Source: Rhodococcus sp. BP22
Lineage (GTDB): Bacteria; Actinomycetota; Actinomycetes; Mycobacteriales; Mycobacteriaceae
DNA: 64,000 nucleotides
Direction: 5' to 3'
Assembly (NCBI RefSeq): GCF_014281965.1
Contig: NZ_JACFTB010000008.1
Coordinates: 1-64,000 of the forward strand
Below, one piece after another: positions 35,279-44,253 of this stretch (positions within the stretch are counted from its first letter, which is position 1; the number at the start of each line of letters is the position of its first letter). The notes beneath the pieces are model-generated. The model saw only the letters and a program-made list of their open reading frames with translations. It made no database searches and was not told the DNA's origin. A program made the translations under genes and the position numbers.

Positions 35279-36265
35279 TCAACCACCGAATTTGGGCACT
35301 TCGATGATGACCTCGGCCGTGATGGAACCGCCTTCGACAGGTGCGCCGTTGACGACGACCAAGGATCCGACCTTCAGATCGGAGAGGTCGAATCCCGACA
35401 GCGAGATGACTTCGGTTTTCGGAGTCGTAGTCACCGTGACCGGAGCGCCGTCGACACCATTGATCGAGATGGTGGTGCCGTCGATCGCGGTGATGGTTCC
35501 GACCGCAGCACCGGCCCCACCGAGGATCTCCGGAATCCCACCGGGCACGAGTCCACCTGGCGCTGACGGAACGACGGGCGCGCGAGGCGGTGTACTGGGC
35601 AGCGGAGCCGAACTCTGGGGCAGCGTCCTGGTGATTCCGGGCGACGCAGTGACCTCGGAATCGGAGGACCGATTGGTGAGAAAGAGAACCCCCGCGAGTA
35701 TCACGACGGCAAGGACTGCCAGTGCAAGAAGGGCAACGAGCCACTTGTTGGACGAATCACCGCCGGAACCGCCACCCGAAGACTTGTCTCCCTCGACCGG
35801 CGTCTCCCCGGTGTAACCGGGAGGCGGACCATACTGCCCCGGGTTTGCTACGTACTGCTGGTTTGCCGCGTACTGCTGGTTTGCTGCGTACTGCTGGTTG
35901 GGGTCGTACGGGGGCATGGCCTGAGTCGGGTTCGGCTGCTGTGGATACGGCTGCCCGTACCCCTGAGATTGTGACTGCGGAAAGCCGAACTGCTGGGTGG
36001 GCTGATCCGGGTACGGCTGACCTGTCGGATAAGGCTGTGTACCCGGGTAGGGCTGGCCAGTTGGATAGGGCTCACCCGGTGGATAAGGCTGGGAGTCCGG
36101 GTACTGCTGATACTGCTGGCCACCCTGGTTCTGCTGGGGTTGCCAGACCTCGGTGGGCTGATCGTTCTCGGATCCCTCGGGCGGCGGGTTCGCGGTGCCA
36201 TCTGCCCAGGACCGATCGCTGCCCTGAGGCCGATCACGCGGCTCATCCGGATTCGTCATGTTCAC
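35279..36265 (-). CDS. Membrane protein with Gln/Pro/Tyr-rich cytoplasmic tail and DUF5666-like outer domain
   Basis: 328 residues. Residues 1-155 are low-complexity, rich in Gln, Pro, Tyr and Gly, with repeats such as QPYPTGQPYP and three NQQYxAN units. One membrane segment (WLVALLALAVLAVVILAGVLF) follows, then a Pro/Ser linker and a C-terminal beta domain (VGTITAIDGTTISINGVDGA ... VGSLVVVNGAPVEGGSITA) like DUF5666. Function unknown. Lies between clpB and the Rv0383c-like gene. The tail may mediate protein-protein contact. Confidence 0.78.
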   Translation of the reverse strand: MNMTNPDEPRDRPQGSDRSWADGTANPPPEGSENDQPTEVWQPQQNQGGQQYQQYPDSQPYPPGEPYPTGQPYPGTQPYPTGQPYPDQPTQQFGFPQSQSQGYGQPYPQQPNPTQAMPPYDPNQQYAANQQYAANQQYVANPGQYGPPPGYTGETPVEGDKSSGGGSGGDSSNKWLVALLALAVLAVVILAGVLFLTNRSSDSEVTASPGITRTLPQSSAPLPSTPPRAPVVPSAPGGLVPGGIPEILGGAGAAVGTITAIDGTTISINGVDGAPVTVTTTPKTEVISLSGFDLSDLKVGSLVVVNGAPVEGGSITAEVIIEVPKFGG

Positions 36266-36280
36266 GAGGGTACGTCCGAA

Positions 36281-36315
36281 GTAGGGCCCACCGGAAAGTA
36301 TCCGGTGGGCCCTAC
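36281..36315. terminator. 15-bp perfect hairpin after clpB
   Basis: GTAGGGCCCACCGGA (36281-36295) pairs fully with TCCGGTGGGCCCTAC (36301-36315) around AAGTA. It lies 21 bp after the clpB stop on the minus strand and before the next minus-strand gene. Confidence 0.85.
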
Positions 36316-36335
36316 ATCCCTCAGCGGAACGTTCG

Positions 36336-38882
36336 TCAGCTCAGGATCAGCTGATCCCCGTCGGGAGTGACGTCAACCATGACTGCGTCGCCGTCGTGGA
36401 CCTTGCCCGCCAGCAGCAGCTTGGCAAGCTGATCGCCGATTGCCTGCTGGATCAGCCTGCGTAGAGGACGCGCTCCGTACAAGGGGTCGTAGCCGCGCGA
36501 CGCCAACCACATCTTCGCCGCCGAGGAGACCTCGAGCGTCAGCCGTCGAGCAGCAAGACGCTTGGCCAATTGGCCGAGCTGGATGTCGACGATCGACTCG
36601 AGCTGTTCCTCGGACAATGCGTCGAACACGACGACGTCGTCGAGGCGGTTGACGAACTCCGGCTTGAAGGCCCGACGGACCGCATCCATGACCTGATCCT
36701 TGTCACCGCCTGCCCCGAGGTTCGAGGTGAGGATCAAGATGGTGTTGCGGAAGTCGACGGTGCGGCCCTGGCCGTCGGTCAACCTGCCCTCGTCGAGCAC
36801 GGCGAGCAGGATGTCGAAGACGTCCGGGTGCGCCTTCTCGACCTCGTCGAACAGTACGACGGTGTACGGACGCCTGCGGACTGCTTCGGTGAGCTGCCCG
36901 CCAGCTTCGTACCCGACGTAGCCGGGAGGTGCACCGACCAATCGCGCTACTGCGTGCTTCTCGCTGTACTCGCTCATGTCGATGCGAACCATTGCGCGTT
37001 CGTCGTCGAACAGGAAGTCCGCGAGCGCTTTCGCGAGCTCGGTCTTGCCGACGCCGGTCGGACCGAGGAACAGGAACGATCCTGTCGGACGGTTCGGATC
37101 GGCGACCCCGGCGCGTGCTCGGCGGACCGCGTCGGACACCGCTTGGACGGCATCCTTCTGGCCGACGACGCGCTTGCCCAGCTCGTCTTCCATGCGCAGC
37201 AACTTCGCCGTCTCACCCTCGAGCATCCGGCCTGCGGGAATTCCGGTCCAGACCGCGACGACATCGGCGACGTCGTCCGGGCCGACCTCTTCCTTGAGCA
37301 TGAGCCCTTCCTGAGCGGGCGTCGACTCGGTCTTGGCTGCGAGCTCCTTCTCGAGAGTCGGGATCCGGCCGTAACGCAGTTCCGCGGCCTTGCCGAGGTC
37401 GCCGTCGCGCTCGGCGCGTTCGGATTCACCGCGTAGGTTCTCGAGCTCTTCTTTGAGAACACGCACGGAGTCGATCGCCGTCTTCTCGTTCTGCCAACGG
37501 GTGCTCAACTGGTTGAGCTTCTCCTGGGAGTCCGCCAACTCGGCACGCAGCTTCTCGAGCCGAGCTTTCGACGCGTCGTCGGTCTCCTTCTCGAGTGCCA
37601 TCTCTTCGATCTCGAGCCGACGAACCGACCGCTCCACCTCGTCGATTTCGACGGGCCGCGAGTCGATTTCCATGCGTAGTCTCGACGCGGCCTCGTCGAC
37701 CAGGTCGATTGCCTTGTCCGGCAGGAACCGTGCGGTGATGTAGCGGTCACTCAGTGTGGCTGCTGCGACGAGAGCCGAGTCGGTGATGCGAACACCGTGG
37801 TGCACCTCGTAGCGTTCCTTGAGCCCACGCAGAATTCCGACGGTGTCCTCGACCGAGGGTTCGCCGACGTAGACCTGCTGGAATCGCCGTTCGAGGGCGG
37901 CATCCTTCTCGATGTACTTGCGGTACTCCTCGAGTGTCGTGGCTCCGACGAGTCGCAGTTCACCGCGGGCGAGCATCGGCTTGATCATGTTGCCGGCGTC
38001 CATTGCCGACTCACCGCTCGCACCTGCGCCGACGATGGTGTGCAGCTCGTCGATGAAGGTGATGATCTGTCCGGCGGAGTTCTTGATGTCGTCGAGTACG
38101 GCCTTGAGCCGCTCCTCGAACTCACCACGGAACTTGGCGCCCGCGACCATCGAGCCGAGGTCGAGCGAGACCACGGTCTTGCCTTTCAGGCTTTCCGGCA
38201 CGTCGCCGGCAATGATCCGCTGCGCAAGTCCCTCCACGATGGCGGTCTTGCCGACACCGGGCTCGCCGATGAGAACGGGATTGTTCTTGGTACGACGCGA
38301 GAGGACCTGGACGACGCGCCTGATCTCGGTGTCGCGGCCGATGACCGGATCGAGCTTGCCTTCACGAGCCTGAGCAGTCAGATCGGTGCTGTACTTTTCG
38401 AGGGCTTGGTAGGTGCTCTCGGGATCGGCGCTGGTGACGCGGGCACTCCCCCGGACAGCCTGGAATGCGTCGCGTAGCTCGTTGGCGCCTGCACCGAGGC
38501 CGGTGAGGAGGTTGGCGACGTCGGAACTACCTGTTGCGAGGCCGACCATCAGATGTTCGGTGGAGACGTACTCGTCGTCCAGTTCGGTCGCCAGCGCCTG
38601 TGCTGCGGTGATGGCCGCAAGCGCCTCACGTCCGAGCTGGGGAGTGGTTGTCGACCCTGTCGCGGAGGGCAAGCGGTCGACCAATTTCTGCGCTTCGGTA
38701 CGCACTGCAATCGGGTCGACACCGACGGCCTTCAACAGGGGCGAGGCGATGCCGTCCGTTTGGTCCAGCAACGCCACCAACAGATGCGACGGGCGAATAT
38801 CCGGGTTTCCCGCTGCGGACGCGGCTTGCAGAGCTGCGCTGAGCGCGGCCTGCGTTTTCGTTGTGGGGGTGAAGCTGTCCAC
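36336..38882 (-). CDS. clpB: ATP-dependent disaggregase ClpB
   Basis: Hsp100 chaperone that with DnaK rescues aggregated proteins after heat stress. 848 residues, normal length. N-terminal Clp-N repeats (1-145), AAA1 with GEPGVGKT, a coiled-coil middle domain (about 405-520, which separates ClpB from ClpA/C), AAA2 with GPTGVGKT and [12 protein letters not shown], and the C-terminal domain. GTG start. Homologue of Rv0384c. A HAIR operator for the heat-shock repressor HspR lies 59 bp upstream. Confidence 0.97.
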   Translation of the reverse strand: MDSFTPTTKTQAALSAALQAASAAGNPDIRPSHLLVALLDQTDGIASPLLKAVGVDPIAVRTEAQKLVDRLPSATGSTTTPQLGREALAAITAAQALATELDDEYVSTEHLMVGLATGSSDVANLLTGLGAGANELRDAFQAVRGSARVTSADPESTYQALEKYSTDLTAQAREGKLDPVIGRDTEIRRVVQVLSRRTKNNPVLIGEPGVGKTAIVEGLAQRIIAGDVPESLKGKTVVSLDLGSMVAGAKFRGEFEERLKAVLDDIKNSAGQIITFIDELHTIVGAGASGESAMDAGNMIKPMLARGELRLVGATTLEEYRKYIEKDAALERRFQQVYVGEPSVEDTVGILRGLKERYEVHHGVRITDSALVAAATLSDRYITARFLPDKAIDLVDEAASRLRMEIDSRPVEIDEVERSVRRLEIEEMALEKETDDASKARLEKLRAELADSQEKLNQLSTRWQNEKTAIDSVRVLKEELENLRGESERAERDGDLGKAAELRYGRIPTLEKELAAKTESTPAQEGLMLKEEVGPDDVADVVAVWTGIPAGRMLEGETAKLLRMEDELGKRVVGQKDAVQAVSDAVRRARAGVADPNRPTGSFLFLGPTGVGKTELAKALADFLFDDERAMVRIDMSEYSEKHAVARLVGAPPGYVGYEAGGQLTEAVRRRPYTVVLFDEVEKAHPDVFDILLAVLDEGRLTDGQGRTVDFRNTILILTSNLGAGGDKDQVMDAVRRAFKPEFVNRLDDVVVFDALSEEQLESIVDIQLGQLAKRLAARRLTLEVSSAAKMWLASRGYDPLYGARPLRRLIQQAIGDQLAKLLLAGKVHDGDAVMVDVTPDGDQLILS

Positions 38883-38934
38883 CGGTCACCTACTTTCTCG
38901 ACTGAGCGTTTCGTGTGTCGCTGGATGTAACACT

Positions 38935-38961
38935 ACTCAAGTTGAGTCTGTTCCGCTCAAG
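38935..38961. promoter_or_regulatory. HAIR element (HspR operator) of clpB
   Basis: GTTGAGT (38941-38947), 7 nt, GCTCAAG (38955-38961) matches the HspR-associated inverted repeat CTTGAGT-N7-ACTCAAG at 12 of 14 positions with the right spacing. An extra ACTCAAG (38935-38941) just beside it forms ACTCAAGTTGAGT. Located upstream of clpB, a classical HspR target. Confidence 0.88.
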
Positions 38962-38979
38962 TTCGCATATGTGACTCTG

Positions 38980-39603
38980 TCAGCGTCGCATCAGCCCGCG
39001 AGAAGTCGCGGCGGCAACCGCCGAGGTCCGTGAATCCACGCCCAACTTGGTGTAAATGTGCGCGAGGTGAGACTTGACGGTGGCTTGGCTCAAGAATAAT
39101 TTCTGACTGATCTGCAGGTTGGAGAGGCCCTCTGCCACCAACCCCAGTACTTCGATCTCCCGCAGAGTCAGCGCGTTGTCCGGCGTCCTCATCCGGTCCA
39201 TCAGCCGCGAGGCGATCGAGGGTGCGAGCGCGGACTTGCCCGAAGCCGCGGTGCGAACCGCGGCCGCGAGCTCCTCGGGGGGTGCATCCTTCAGCAGATA
39301 GCCTGCTGCCCCGGCCTCGATAGCGGCAAGGATGTCCGCGTCGGTGTCGTAGGTCGTCAGCACCAACACGTGCGGCCCGTCCGGACGAGCACTGATCACC
39401 GCGATAGCTTCGGCACCGTTCATTCCGGGACCGAACTGCAGGTCCATCAGCACGACGTCGACATCGAGTTCGGCGGACCGTTCGATCGCTTCCTCGGCGG
39501 TCCGCGCCTCGGCGACAACCTGAAAGTCGGGTTCGGTTTCCAATACCGCCCGCAATCCGGCACGCACAACCGGGTGATCATCCGCGAGCAGAAGACGAAT
39601 CAT
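38980..39603 (-). CDS. NarL/LuxR-family response regulator
   Basis: 207 residues. Receiver domain with Asp8, Asp9 and phospho-acceptor Asp54 (VLMDLQFG), and a C-terminal LuxR-type HTH (LTLREIEVLGLVAEGLSNLQ, VKSHLAHIYTKLGV). Overlaps the kinase gene by 4 bp. Likely controls the divergent ABC exporter genes at 40967-42735. Confidence 0.94.
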   Translation of the reverse strand: MIRLLLADDHPVVRAGLRAVLETEPDFQVVAEARTAEEAIERSAELDVDVVLMDLQFGPGMNGAEAIAVISARPDGPHVLVLTTYDTDADILAAIEAGAAGYLLKDAPPEELAAAVRTAASGKSALAPSIASRLMDRMRTPDNALTLREIEVLGLVAEGLSNLQISQKLFLSQATVKSHLAHIYTKLGVDSRTSAVAAATSRGLMRR

Positions 39604-40784
39604 GCTCGAACCTCCAACGGCAACGTGACCGCGATAGCCGTGCCCTCGCCAGGGGCCGTCTCCACCACCATCGTGCCGTTCAACGAGCGGGCTCGGGCGC
39701 GCATCCCCGGTAACCCGAATCCTCGATCCGTGCGAGGAGGAAGCGCATCGGGATCGAAACCCACTCCGTCGTCGACGACATCTAGGGCGACTTCGGTGTC
39801 CATGTAGCTCAGCGTCACTGCCACTCGATCGGCATTACTGTGCTGAACGGCGTTGGCGAGTGCAGATTGAGCGATCCGGAGCAATGCGACCTCGTGCGCG
39901 ATCGGCAACGGAACCGGAGTGCCGGACAGCGTCCAATCGACTACCGGCCCACCAGCATGAAAGGCATTGGCGCACAATCGTTCCAAGGCTGCGGACAACG
40001 AACTGTTCTCGAGGTCGGGTGGGGTGAGGGCGCGAACGAAACGCCGCGCTTCCTCCAGATTGCTCACTGCCGTCTCCCGGGCATGAACGACGTGCTCTCT
40101 CGCTTCGTCCGGCCGCTCGGGGAGCATTCGTTCTGCCGCGCGCAGCAGTAACTGGATACTCGACAGGCCCTGCGCCAAGGTGTCGTGGATTTCGCGGGCA
40201 AGACGCTCGCGCTCTGCGAGGGCCCCTGCCGCATGCTCGGCCGCCGCCAGTTCTCCGCGGGTCGCAGTGAGCTCCTCGATGAGCCTGCGCCGCTGTTCAC
40301 TCTCTCGGTAAAGAGCGTCGTAGCCGAACACCACCGCAACGGCGACCGTCGCTCCGAGCGCCGGCCCGATGACGACTCCGACAGTGAGGGCACCTTGATG
40401 CCAGGAGAAACCGCCGATCGCCGCGATCGTCGTCGCCACAACTGCGGTCAACCCCCACTTGGGGGACAGCAGGTGTAGTTGCAGGAAGTAGAGCGGAAAT
40501 GCGACGTACACGGCCTCCGGACTCAACACGAGCAACGCGATCCACAGGACACCTACCGCTAACAGCCACTGCGCGGCCGCCGATCGAGAGGTTCGCGCCC
40601 TCGGCCACAACGCGCCTGCCGTGTACACCGCGCCGAGAAGCATCGCGATGACGACGATCGCGACCACATCCGGCGCATCGTCCAGAACCGCCCGCACGAT
40701 CGAAAGCGCAACCAATGCGACGAACATCAGATGCAGGCAGCCGCGCAGTACGCGAACGAGTGGGGTGTTCGAAGATGGATCCAT
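39600..40784 (-). CDS. NarL-partner sensor histidine kinase
   Basis: 394 residues. Five to six membrane segments (about 15-155) form the sensor; the HisKA_3 dimerisation domain has the phospho-acceptor His200 in LAREIHDTLAQGLSS; a C-terminal HATPase follows (DDGVGFDPDALP, GFGLPGMRARA). The signal is unknown; kinases of this type beside MacB-like exporters often sense membrane-active compounds. Translationally coupled to the regulator. Confidence 0.94.
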   Translation of the reverse strand: MDPSSNTPLVRVLRGCLHLMFVALVALSIVRAVLDDAPDVVAIVVIAMLLGAVYTAGALWPRARTSRSAAAQWLLAVGVLWIALLVLSPEAVYVAFPLYFLQLHLLSPKWGLTAVVATTIAAIGGFSWHQGALTVGVVIGPALGATVAVAVVFGYDALYRESEQRRRLIEELTATRGELAAAEHAAGALAERERLAREIHDTLAQGLSSIQLLLRAAERMLPERPDEAREHVVHARETAVSNLEEARRFVRALTPPDLENSSLSAALERLCANAFHAGGPVVDWTLSGTPVPLPIAHEVALLRIAQSALANAVQHSNADRVAVTLSYMDTEVALDVVDDGVGFDPDALPPRTDRGFGLPGMRARARSLNGTMVVETAPGEGTAIAVTLPLEVRA

Positions 40785-40920
40785 AGATACCCCAGCCTAT
40801 CGAGGTCGACCTCGCAACTGCATCGTCCGAAAGGTGTAGCGGGCCCTCCCCCTAACGGCCTCACCTATGCAGTCTGCCGGTCGATGCCGAACACGCAGGT
40901 TCCGACCAGAGTTGAGGTCA

Positions 40921-40944
40921 GTCACCGAGACCCGATTCGGTGGC
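40921..40944. promoter_or_regulatory. Inverted repeat upstream of the ABC exporter operon
   Basis: GTCACCGA (40921-40928) and TCGGTGGC (40937-40944) pair at 7 of 8 positions across 8 nt, 23 bp before the permease GTG. A plausible target of the adjacent response regulator. Confidence 0.45.
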
Positions 40945-40966
40945 ATGCAAGGAGAGGCAAAAAGCC

Positions 40967-42052
40967 GTGTTCGTCGCCTGGAGAGATCTACTGTTCGCCA
41001 AGGGGCGGTTCGCCCTGATGGGCACCGTCATCATCCTGATCACCATGTTGGTCGGCCTGTTGTCCGGGCTCACCGCAGGGCTCGGGAAGGAAAGCACATC
41101 CGCCATCACCGGCCTGTCTGCGGACCGGCTGGCGTTTTCCGAGCCTGCCGCGGGTAAGTCGGTGTCGTTCACCGACTCCACTGTTACAGAATCCATGTGG
41201 CAACAGTGGTCGAGCGTCGACGGCGTCGACCGAGCCGACCCCCTCGGCATCACCACCACGAAGGCCGAGGCCGGTGAGCACAGTGCTGCAATCTCTGCCT
41301 TCGGCGTGCAGCGGGGCTCGGCCCTGGCACCCGAATCGGACCGCATAGTTCCCGGAACTGCCGTGTTGTCGACTTCCGCAGCTGACGAGCTCGACGTGAG
41401 CACCGGCGACGACTTCCGCCTCGGTGGACAGCGTCTGACCGTCGCGGCGATCGACGGCGATGCCTCCTACAGCCACACCCCGGTGATCTTCATGGACCTG
41501 GCCGCCTGGCAGACCCTGACCGGCGGCTCGTCGACCGGTCCACTTTCGGCCACCGTGATCGGTTTGACCACCAGCGGCGACACTGCCGACCTGGCTGCAG
41601 CCGACACGCAGATCGGTACCGACACCGTGACCACGTCCGATGCCAAATCGGCAATCGGTTCCTACACCTCGGAGAATGGTTCGCTCCAGCTGATGCGCGC
41701 CTTCATGTTCGCGATCTCGGCGCTGGTCATCGGTGCATTCTTCACCGTGTGGACCATCCAGCGCACCGGCGACGTCGCCGTACTCAAAGCCCTCGGCGCG
41801 TCCACCGGCTACCTGTTGCGAGATGCGCTCGGCCAAGCAGTCGTACTACTGGCCGCGGGCACGGCAATCGGAACCGCACTCGCTGCGGGCGTCGGAGCAT
41901 TGGTCGGCGGGGCAGTCCCGTTCGTACTCGATGTCGGCACGGTGGCACTGCCCGCACTCATCATCATCATCCTCGGCGCGATGGGCGCCGGGCTGTCCAT
42001 CAACCGCATCACCTCGGTTGACCCCCTCACTGCACTCGGGAGCGCACGATGA
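40967..42052 (+). CDS. FtsX/MacB-like ABC transporter permease
   Basis: 361 residues from GTG 40967 (VFVAWRDLLFAKGRF); AGGAG stands upstream. One N-terminal membrane segment, a large outer domain (about 45-240), then three segments with the FtsX-type ending (TVWTIQRTGDVAVLKALGAS ... INRITSVDPLTALG). Works with the ATPase encoded next (4-bp overlap). Family members export lipids or antimicrobial compounds or move signals across the membrane. The substrate is unknown. Confidence 0.9.
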   Translation: MFVAWRDLLFAKGRFALMGTVIILITMLVGLLSGLTAGLGKESTSAITGLSADRLAFSEPAAGKSVSFTDSTVTESMWQQWSSVDGVDRADPLGITTTKAEAGEHSAAISAFGVQRGSALAPESDRIVPGTAVLSTSAADELDVSTGDDFRLGGQRLTVAAIDGDASYSHTPVIFMDLAAWQTLTGGSSTGPLSATVIGLTTSGDTADLAAADTQIGTDTVTTSDAKSAIGSYTSENGSLQLMRAFMFAISALVIGAFFTVWTIQRTGDVAVLKALGASTGYLLRDALGQAVVLLAAGTAIGTALAAGVGALVGGAVPFVLDVGTVALPALIIIILGAMGAGLSINRITSVDPLTALGSAR

Positions 42053-42735
42053 GCTTGAACCTGACCGACATCACCCTCACCTACCCCGACGGCGCCGGCC
42101 GCCTCACCGCCCTGGACAGCGTCGACCTGACTGTCGAAAAGGGCACGATGACAGCGATCATCGGACCGTCCGGCTCCGGGAAGTCAAGCCTGCTCGCCGT
42201 CGCAGCAACCCTGATCACGCCCGACCACGGCCACGTCGTCATCGACGGGGTTTCGACCGACTCACTGTCCCGCGGCGCTTTGACCACTCTGCGCCGCAAC
42301 AAGGTAGGCATGGTTTTCCAACAACCGAACCTGCTCCCTTCGTTGACCGCTGTCGAGCAGCTTCAGGTCATCGCACACATCAACGGTCACTCTCCGCGGG
42401 CGGCGAAAGAAAAGGCGTTGGCGTTGCTCGATTCTGTAGGGCTGAGTAAGGAAGCAGACAAGCGACCGAACCAATTGTCCGGTGGTCAACGTCAGCGGGT
42501 CAACATCGTCAGAGCCATGATGAACGACCCCGCGGTGTTGCTCGTCGACGAGCCCACCAGCGCGCTGGACCAAGAACGCGGTGCGGCAATCTTGGACCTC
42601 ATCACCACCCTGACACACCGCAACGCGACCGCTACAGTGGTCGTCACACACGACCACTCTCATCTATCCGCCATGGACAATGTCGTCGAAATCATCGACG
42701 GAGTTCTGCGGACCTCGGTGAAGAGCGGTGCCTGA
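42049..42735 (+). CDS. MacB-type ABC transporter ATP-binding protein
   Basis: 228 residues with Walker A GPSGSGKS (39-46), signature LSGGQRQRV, Walker B VLLVDEPTSALD, and the H-loop TVVVTHD. Overlaps the permease by 4 bp. Likely powers a MacB/LolD-like exporter controlled by the divergent two-component system. Confidence 0.95.
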   Translation: MSLNLTDITLTYPDGAGRLTALDSVDLTVEKGTMTAIIGPSGSGKSSLLAVAATLITPDHGHVVIDGVSTDSLSRGALTTLRRNKVGMVFQQPNLLPSLTAVEQLQVIAHINGHSPRAAKEKALALLDSVGLSKEADKRPNQLSGGQRQRVNIVRAMMNDPAVLLVDEPTSALDQERGAAILDLITTLTHRNATATVVVTHDHSHLSAMDNVVEIIDGVLRTSVKSGA

Positions 42736-42767
42736 TCGAGGAGAGGTCGACTAACGTCACCTCCGTT

Positions 42768-42785
42768 CGTCTAGTTTGGTAGACG
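42768..42785. promoter_or_regulatory. 6-6-6 dyad before the globin-reductase gene
   Basis: CGTCTA (42768-42773) and TAGACG (42780-42785) flank GTTTGG, 25 bp before the ATG. Possible operator; GGAGG at 42798-42802 is the ribosome site. Confidence 0.35.
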
Positions 42786-42809
42786 GGTTACTGGGACGGA
42801 GGTTGGTTC

Positions 42810-43973
42810 ATGCAGGACGAGCGAGCTATTGCCCTGATCCGGGCCGGTTTCAAATCGGTGCAGGCCGCCGAGGATGGTCCGGATCGGTTGGCCCGCTCCT
42901 TTTTTGCACACCTGTTCGCACAGAATCCGGACTTCCGGACGCTCTTTCCGGTGTCGATGGATCAACTTCGTCGCCATTTCGTTCTTGCGCTGGGCTACAT
43001 ATTCGACAATCTAGACAAGACGGACCGGGTCGAACCGTTTCTGGAGCAACTCGGACGCGATCACCGCAAGCATGCAATCACCGGCGCGCACTTTCGTGCA
43101 GGGCAGTCCGCGCTCATTGCAGCCTTCCGTGGTTTCGTAGGTAACGAGGTGTGGACCGAAGAAGTCGAAGCGGCCTGGACCGACACGCTCGATGCAGTGA
43201 GCCGCAGCATGGCGGTAGCAGCGGACAACGACGAGTTGCCGCCGTATTGGGGTGCAACCGTCGTCGAGCACCACCGAATACTCGACGATCTGGCGATCAT
43301 TCGACTGAAGGTCGACGAGCCGATTCCCTACTACCCGGGCCAGTACGTCAGTGTTCGGATTCCACAACGCCCCAATCTGTGGCGATACCTCTCACCGGCG
43401 ATACCGAGTAATCCGCAGGGGGAGATCGAATTTCACGTTCGCCGCGTCTCGGGAGGATGGGTCAGTCCGGCCATGGTCTCCGAGGTGTCGGTCGGCGACA
43501 GGTGGGCGATAAGCCCTCCGCTCGGAGGCATGTCCATCGATCGAAACAGCCCCGAGGACGTGTTGATGATTGCCGGTGGAACCGGGATCGCGCCGCTACG
43601 AGCACAGATCATGGACATGGCAATGCGTAGCAACAACCCACGCGTTCACCTGTTCGTCAGCGGCGTATACCCGTGCGATCTGTACGACATCGAAACGCTG
43701 TGGCAGATTTCGTTGTCGAATCCATGGTTGACGGTGGTTCCGGTGACCGAGGATTACGAGGACCCATGGTGGCACTCCGGGCCGACGCGTGAATTGCCGC
43801 GTGGAATGCACCGCCAGCTTTACGGCCAGATCAGCACTGTCGTAACACAATTCGGCTCATGGGCAGACCGTCAGATCCAAATATCGGGATCTCCCTCGAT
43901 GGTGCGCACGACGCTATACGCACTGCGCAGGCACGGTACGCCGATGGAGCACGTGCAGCACGATCCGCTCTAG
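42810..43973 (+). CDS. Flavohaemoglobin-like globin reductase, Rv0385-like
   Basis: 387 residues. A globin domain (1-140, with His85 in LGRDHRKHAI as the expected haem ligand) joined to a ferredoxin-reductase-type FAD and NAD(P) domain (about 150-387; PYYPGQYVSVRIP, MIAGGTGIAPLRAQI). This is the layout of nitric-oxide-detoxifying flavohaemoglobins; mycolata have this second, divergent type, as Rv0385, for which other redox roles are proposed. Position after clpB matches M. tuberculosis. Its stop overlaps the end of a decayed gene on the other strand. Confidence 0.88.
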   Translation: MQDERAIALIRAGFKSVQAAEDGPDRLARSFFAHLFAQNPDFRTLFPVSMDQLRRHFVLALGYIFDNLDKTDRVEPFLEQLGRDHRKHAITGAHFRAGQSALIAAFRGFVGNEVWTEEVEAAWTDTLDAVSRSMAVAADNDELPPYWGATVVEHHRILDDLAIIRLKVDEPIPYYPGQYVSVRIPQRPNLWRYLSPAIPSNPQGEIEFHVRRVSGGWVSPAMVSEVSVGDRWAISPPLGGMSIDRNSPEDVLMIAGGTGIAPLRAQIMDMAMRSNNPRVHLFVSGVYPCDLYDIETLWQISLSNPWLTVVPVTEDYEDPWWHSGPTRELPRGMHRQLYGQISTVVTQFGSWADRQIQISGSPSMVRTTLYALRRHGTPMEHVQHDPL

Positions 43974-44250
43974 ATGTTGCTGCGCCCCTGCGGATCCAGG
44001 AGTGTGCGCTTGTACAACTGTCCGTTCGGATCTCTAGGCAACTCGGCTACGTAGTCCACGGACTTCGGCAGCTTGAACTAGGCCAAACGTTCATGCGCGA
44101 ACGCCAAGATCTCAACTGGAGTCGCCCATTTGCAACCAAGGCGTTCGCCTCGGTGTCATTCGATATGTAGGCAATCCCGGGTCCTGTGAGGTGCCAATCG
44201 ACGGCGACGATGTCCAACCCGGTCTGCAAGGCCGCGAAATAGAACGCGTT
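43970..44250 (-). pseudogene. Relic of an acyl-CoA synthetase (fadD type) with internal deletion
   Basis: On the minus strand 44250 downward reads NAFYFAALQTGLDIVAVDWH and continues LTGPGIAYISNDTEANALV, the pattern of an N-terminal acyl-CoA synthetase segment. After about 44130 the frame changes and reads TPVEILAFAHERLA, a TAG (44078-44080), then FKLPKSVDYVAELPRDPNGQ and LYKRTLLDP, the pattern of the C-terminal end of such enzymes. About 400 residues between them are missing. There is thus a deletion, a frameshift and a stop. It lies exactly where M. tuberculosis-like synteny switches from the Rv0385 region to the sterol region. Confidence 0.8.
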
Positions 44251-44253
44251 CTA
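44240..44253. promoter_or_regulatory. Perfect 14-bp KstR-type palindrome at the 3-prime end of the Rv3520c-like gene
   Basis: TAGAACGCGTTCTA matches the KstR consensus TnnAACnnGTTnnA exactly and is fully palindromic. It overlaps the stop codon of the oxidoreductase gene and the start of the fadD relic, so no intact gene follows it. It may be chance, or an operator left from a lost arrangement. Confidence 0.45.

Noticed and set aside
35800-36100. Repeated short units that could suggest a CRISPR-like or VNTR array
   Set aside because: They encode QPYP and NQQYxAN repeats inside the membrane protein gene; the units are short, imperfect and in frame.
43859-44170. 103-codon plus-strand open frame after the globin-reductase
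   Set aside because: It is antisense to the fadD relic, which gives recognisable acyl-CoA synthetase segments on the minus strand.
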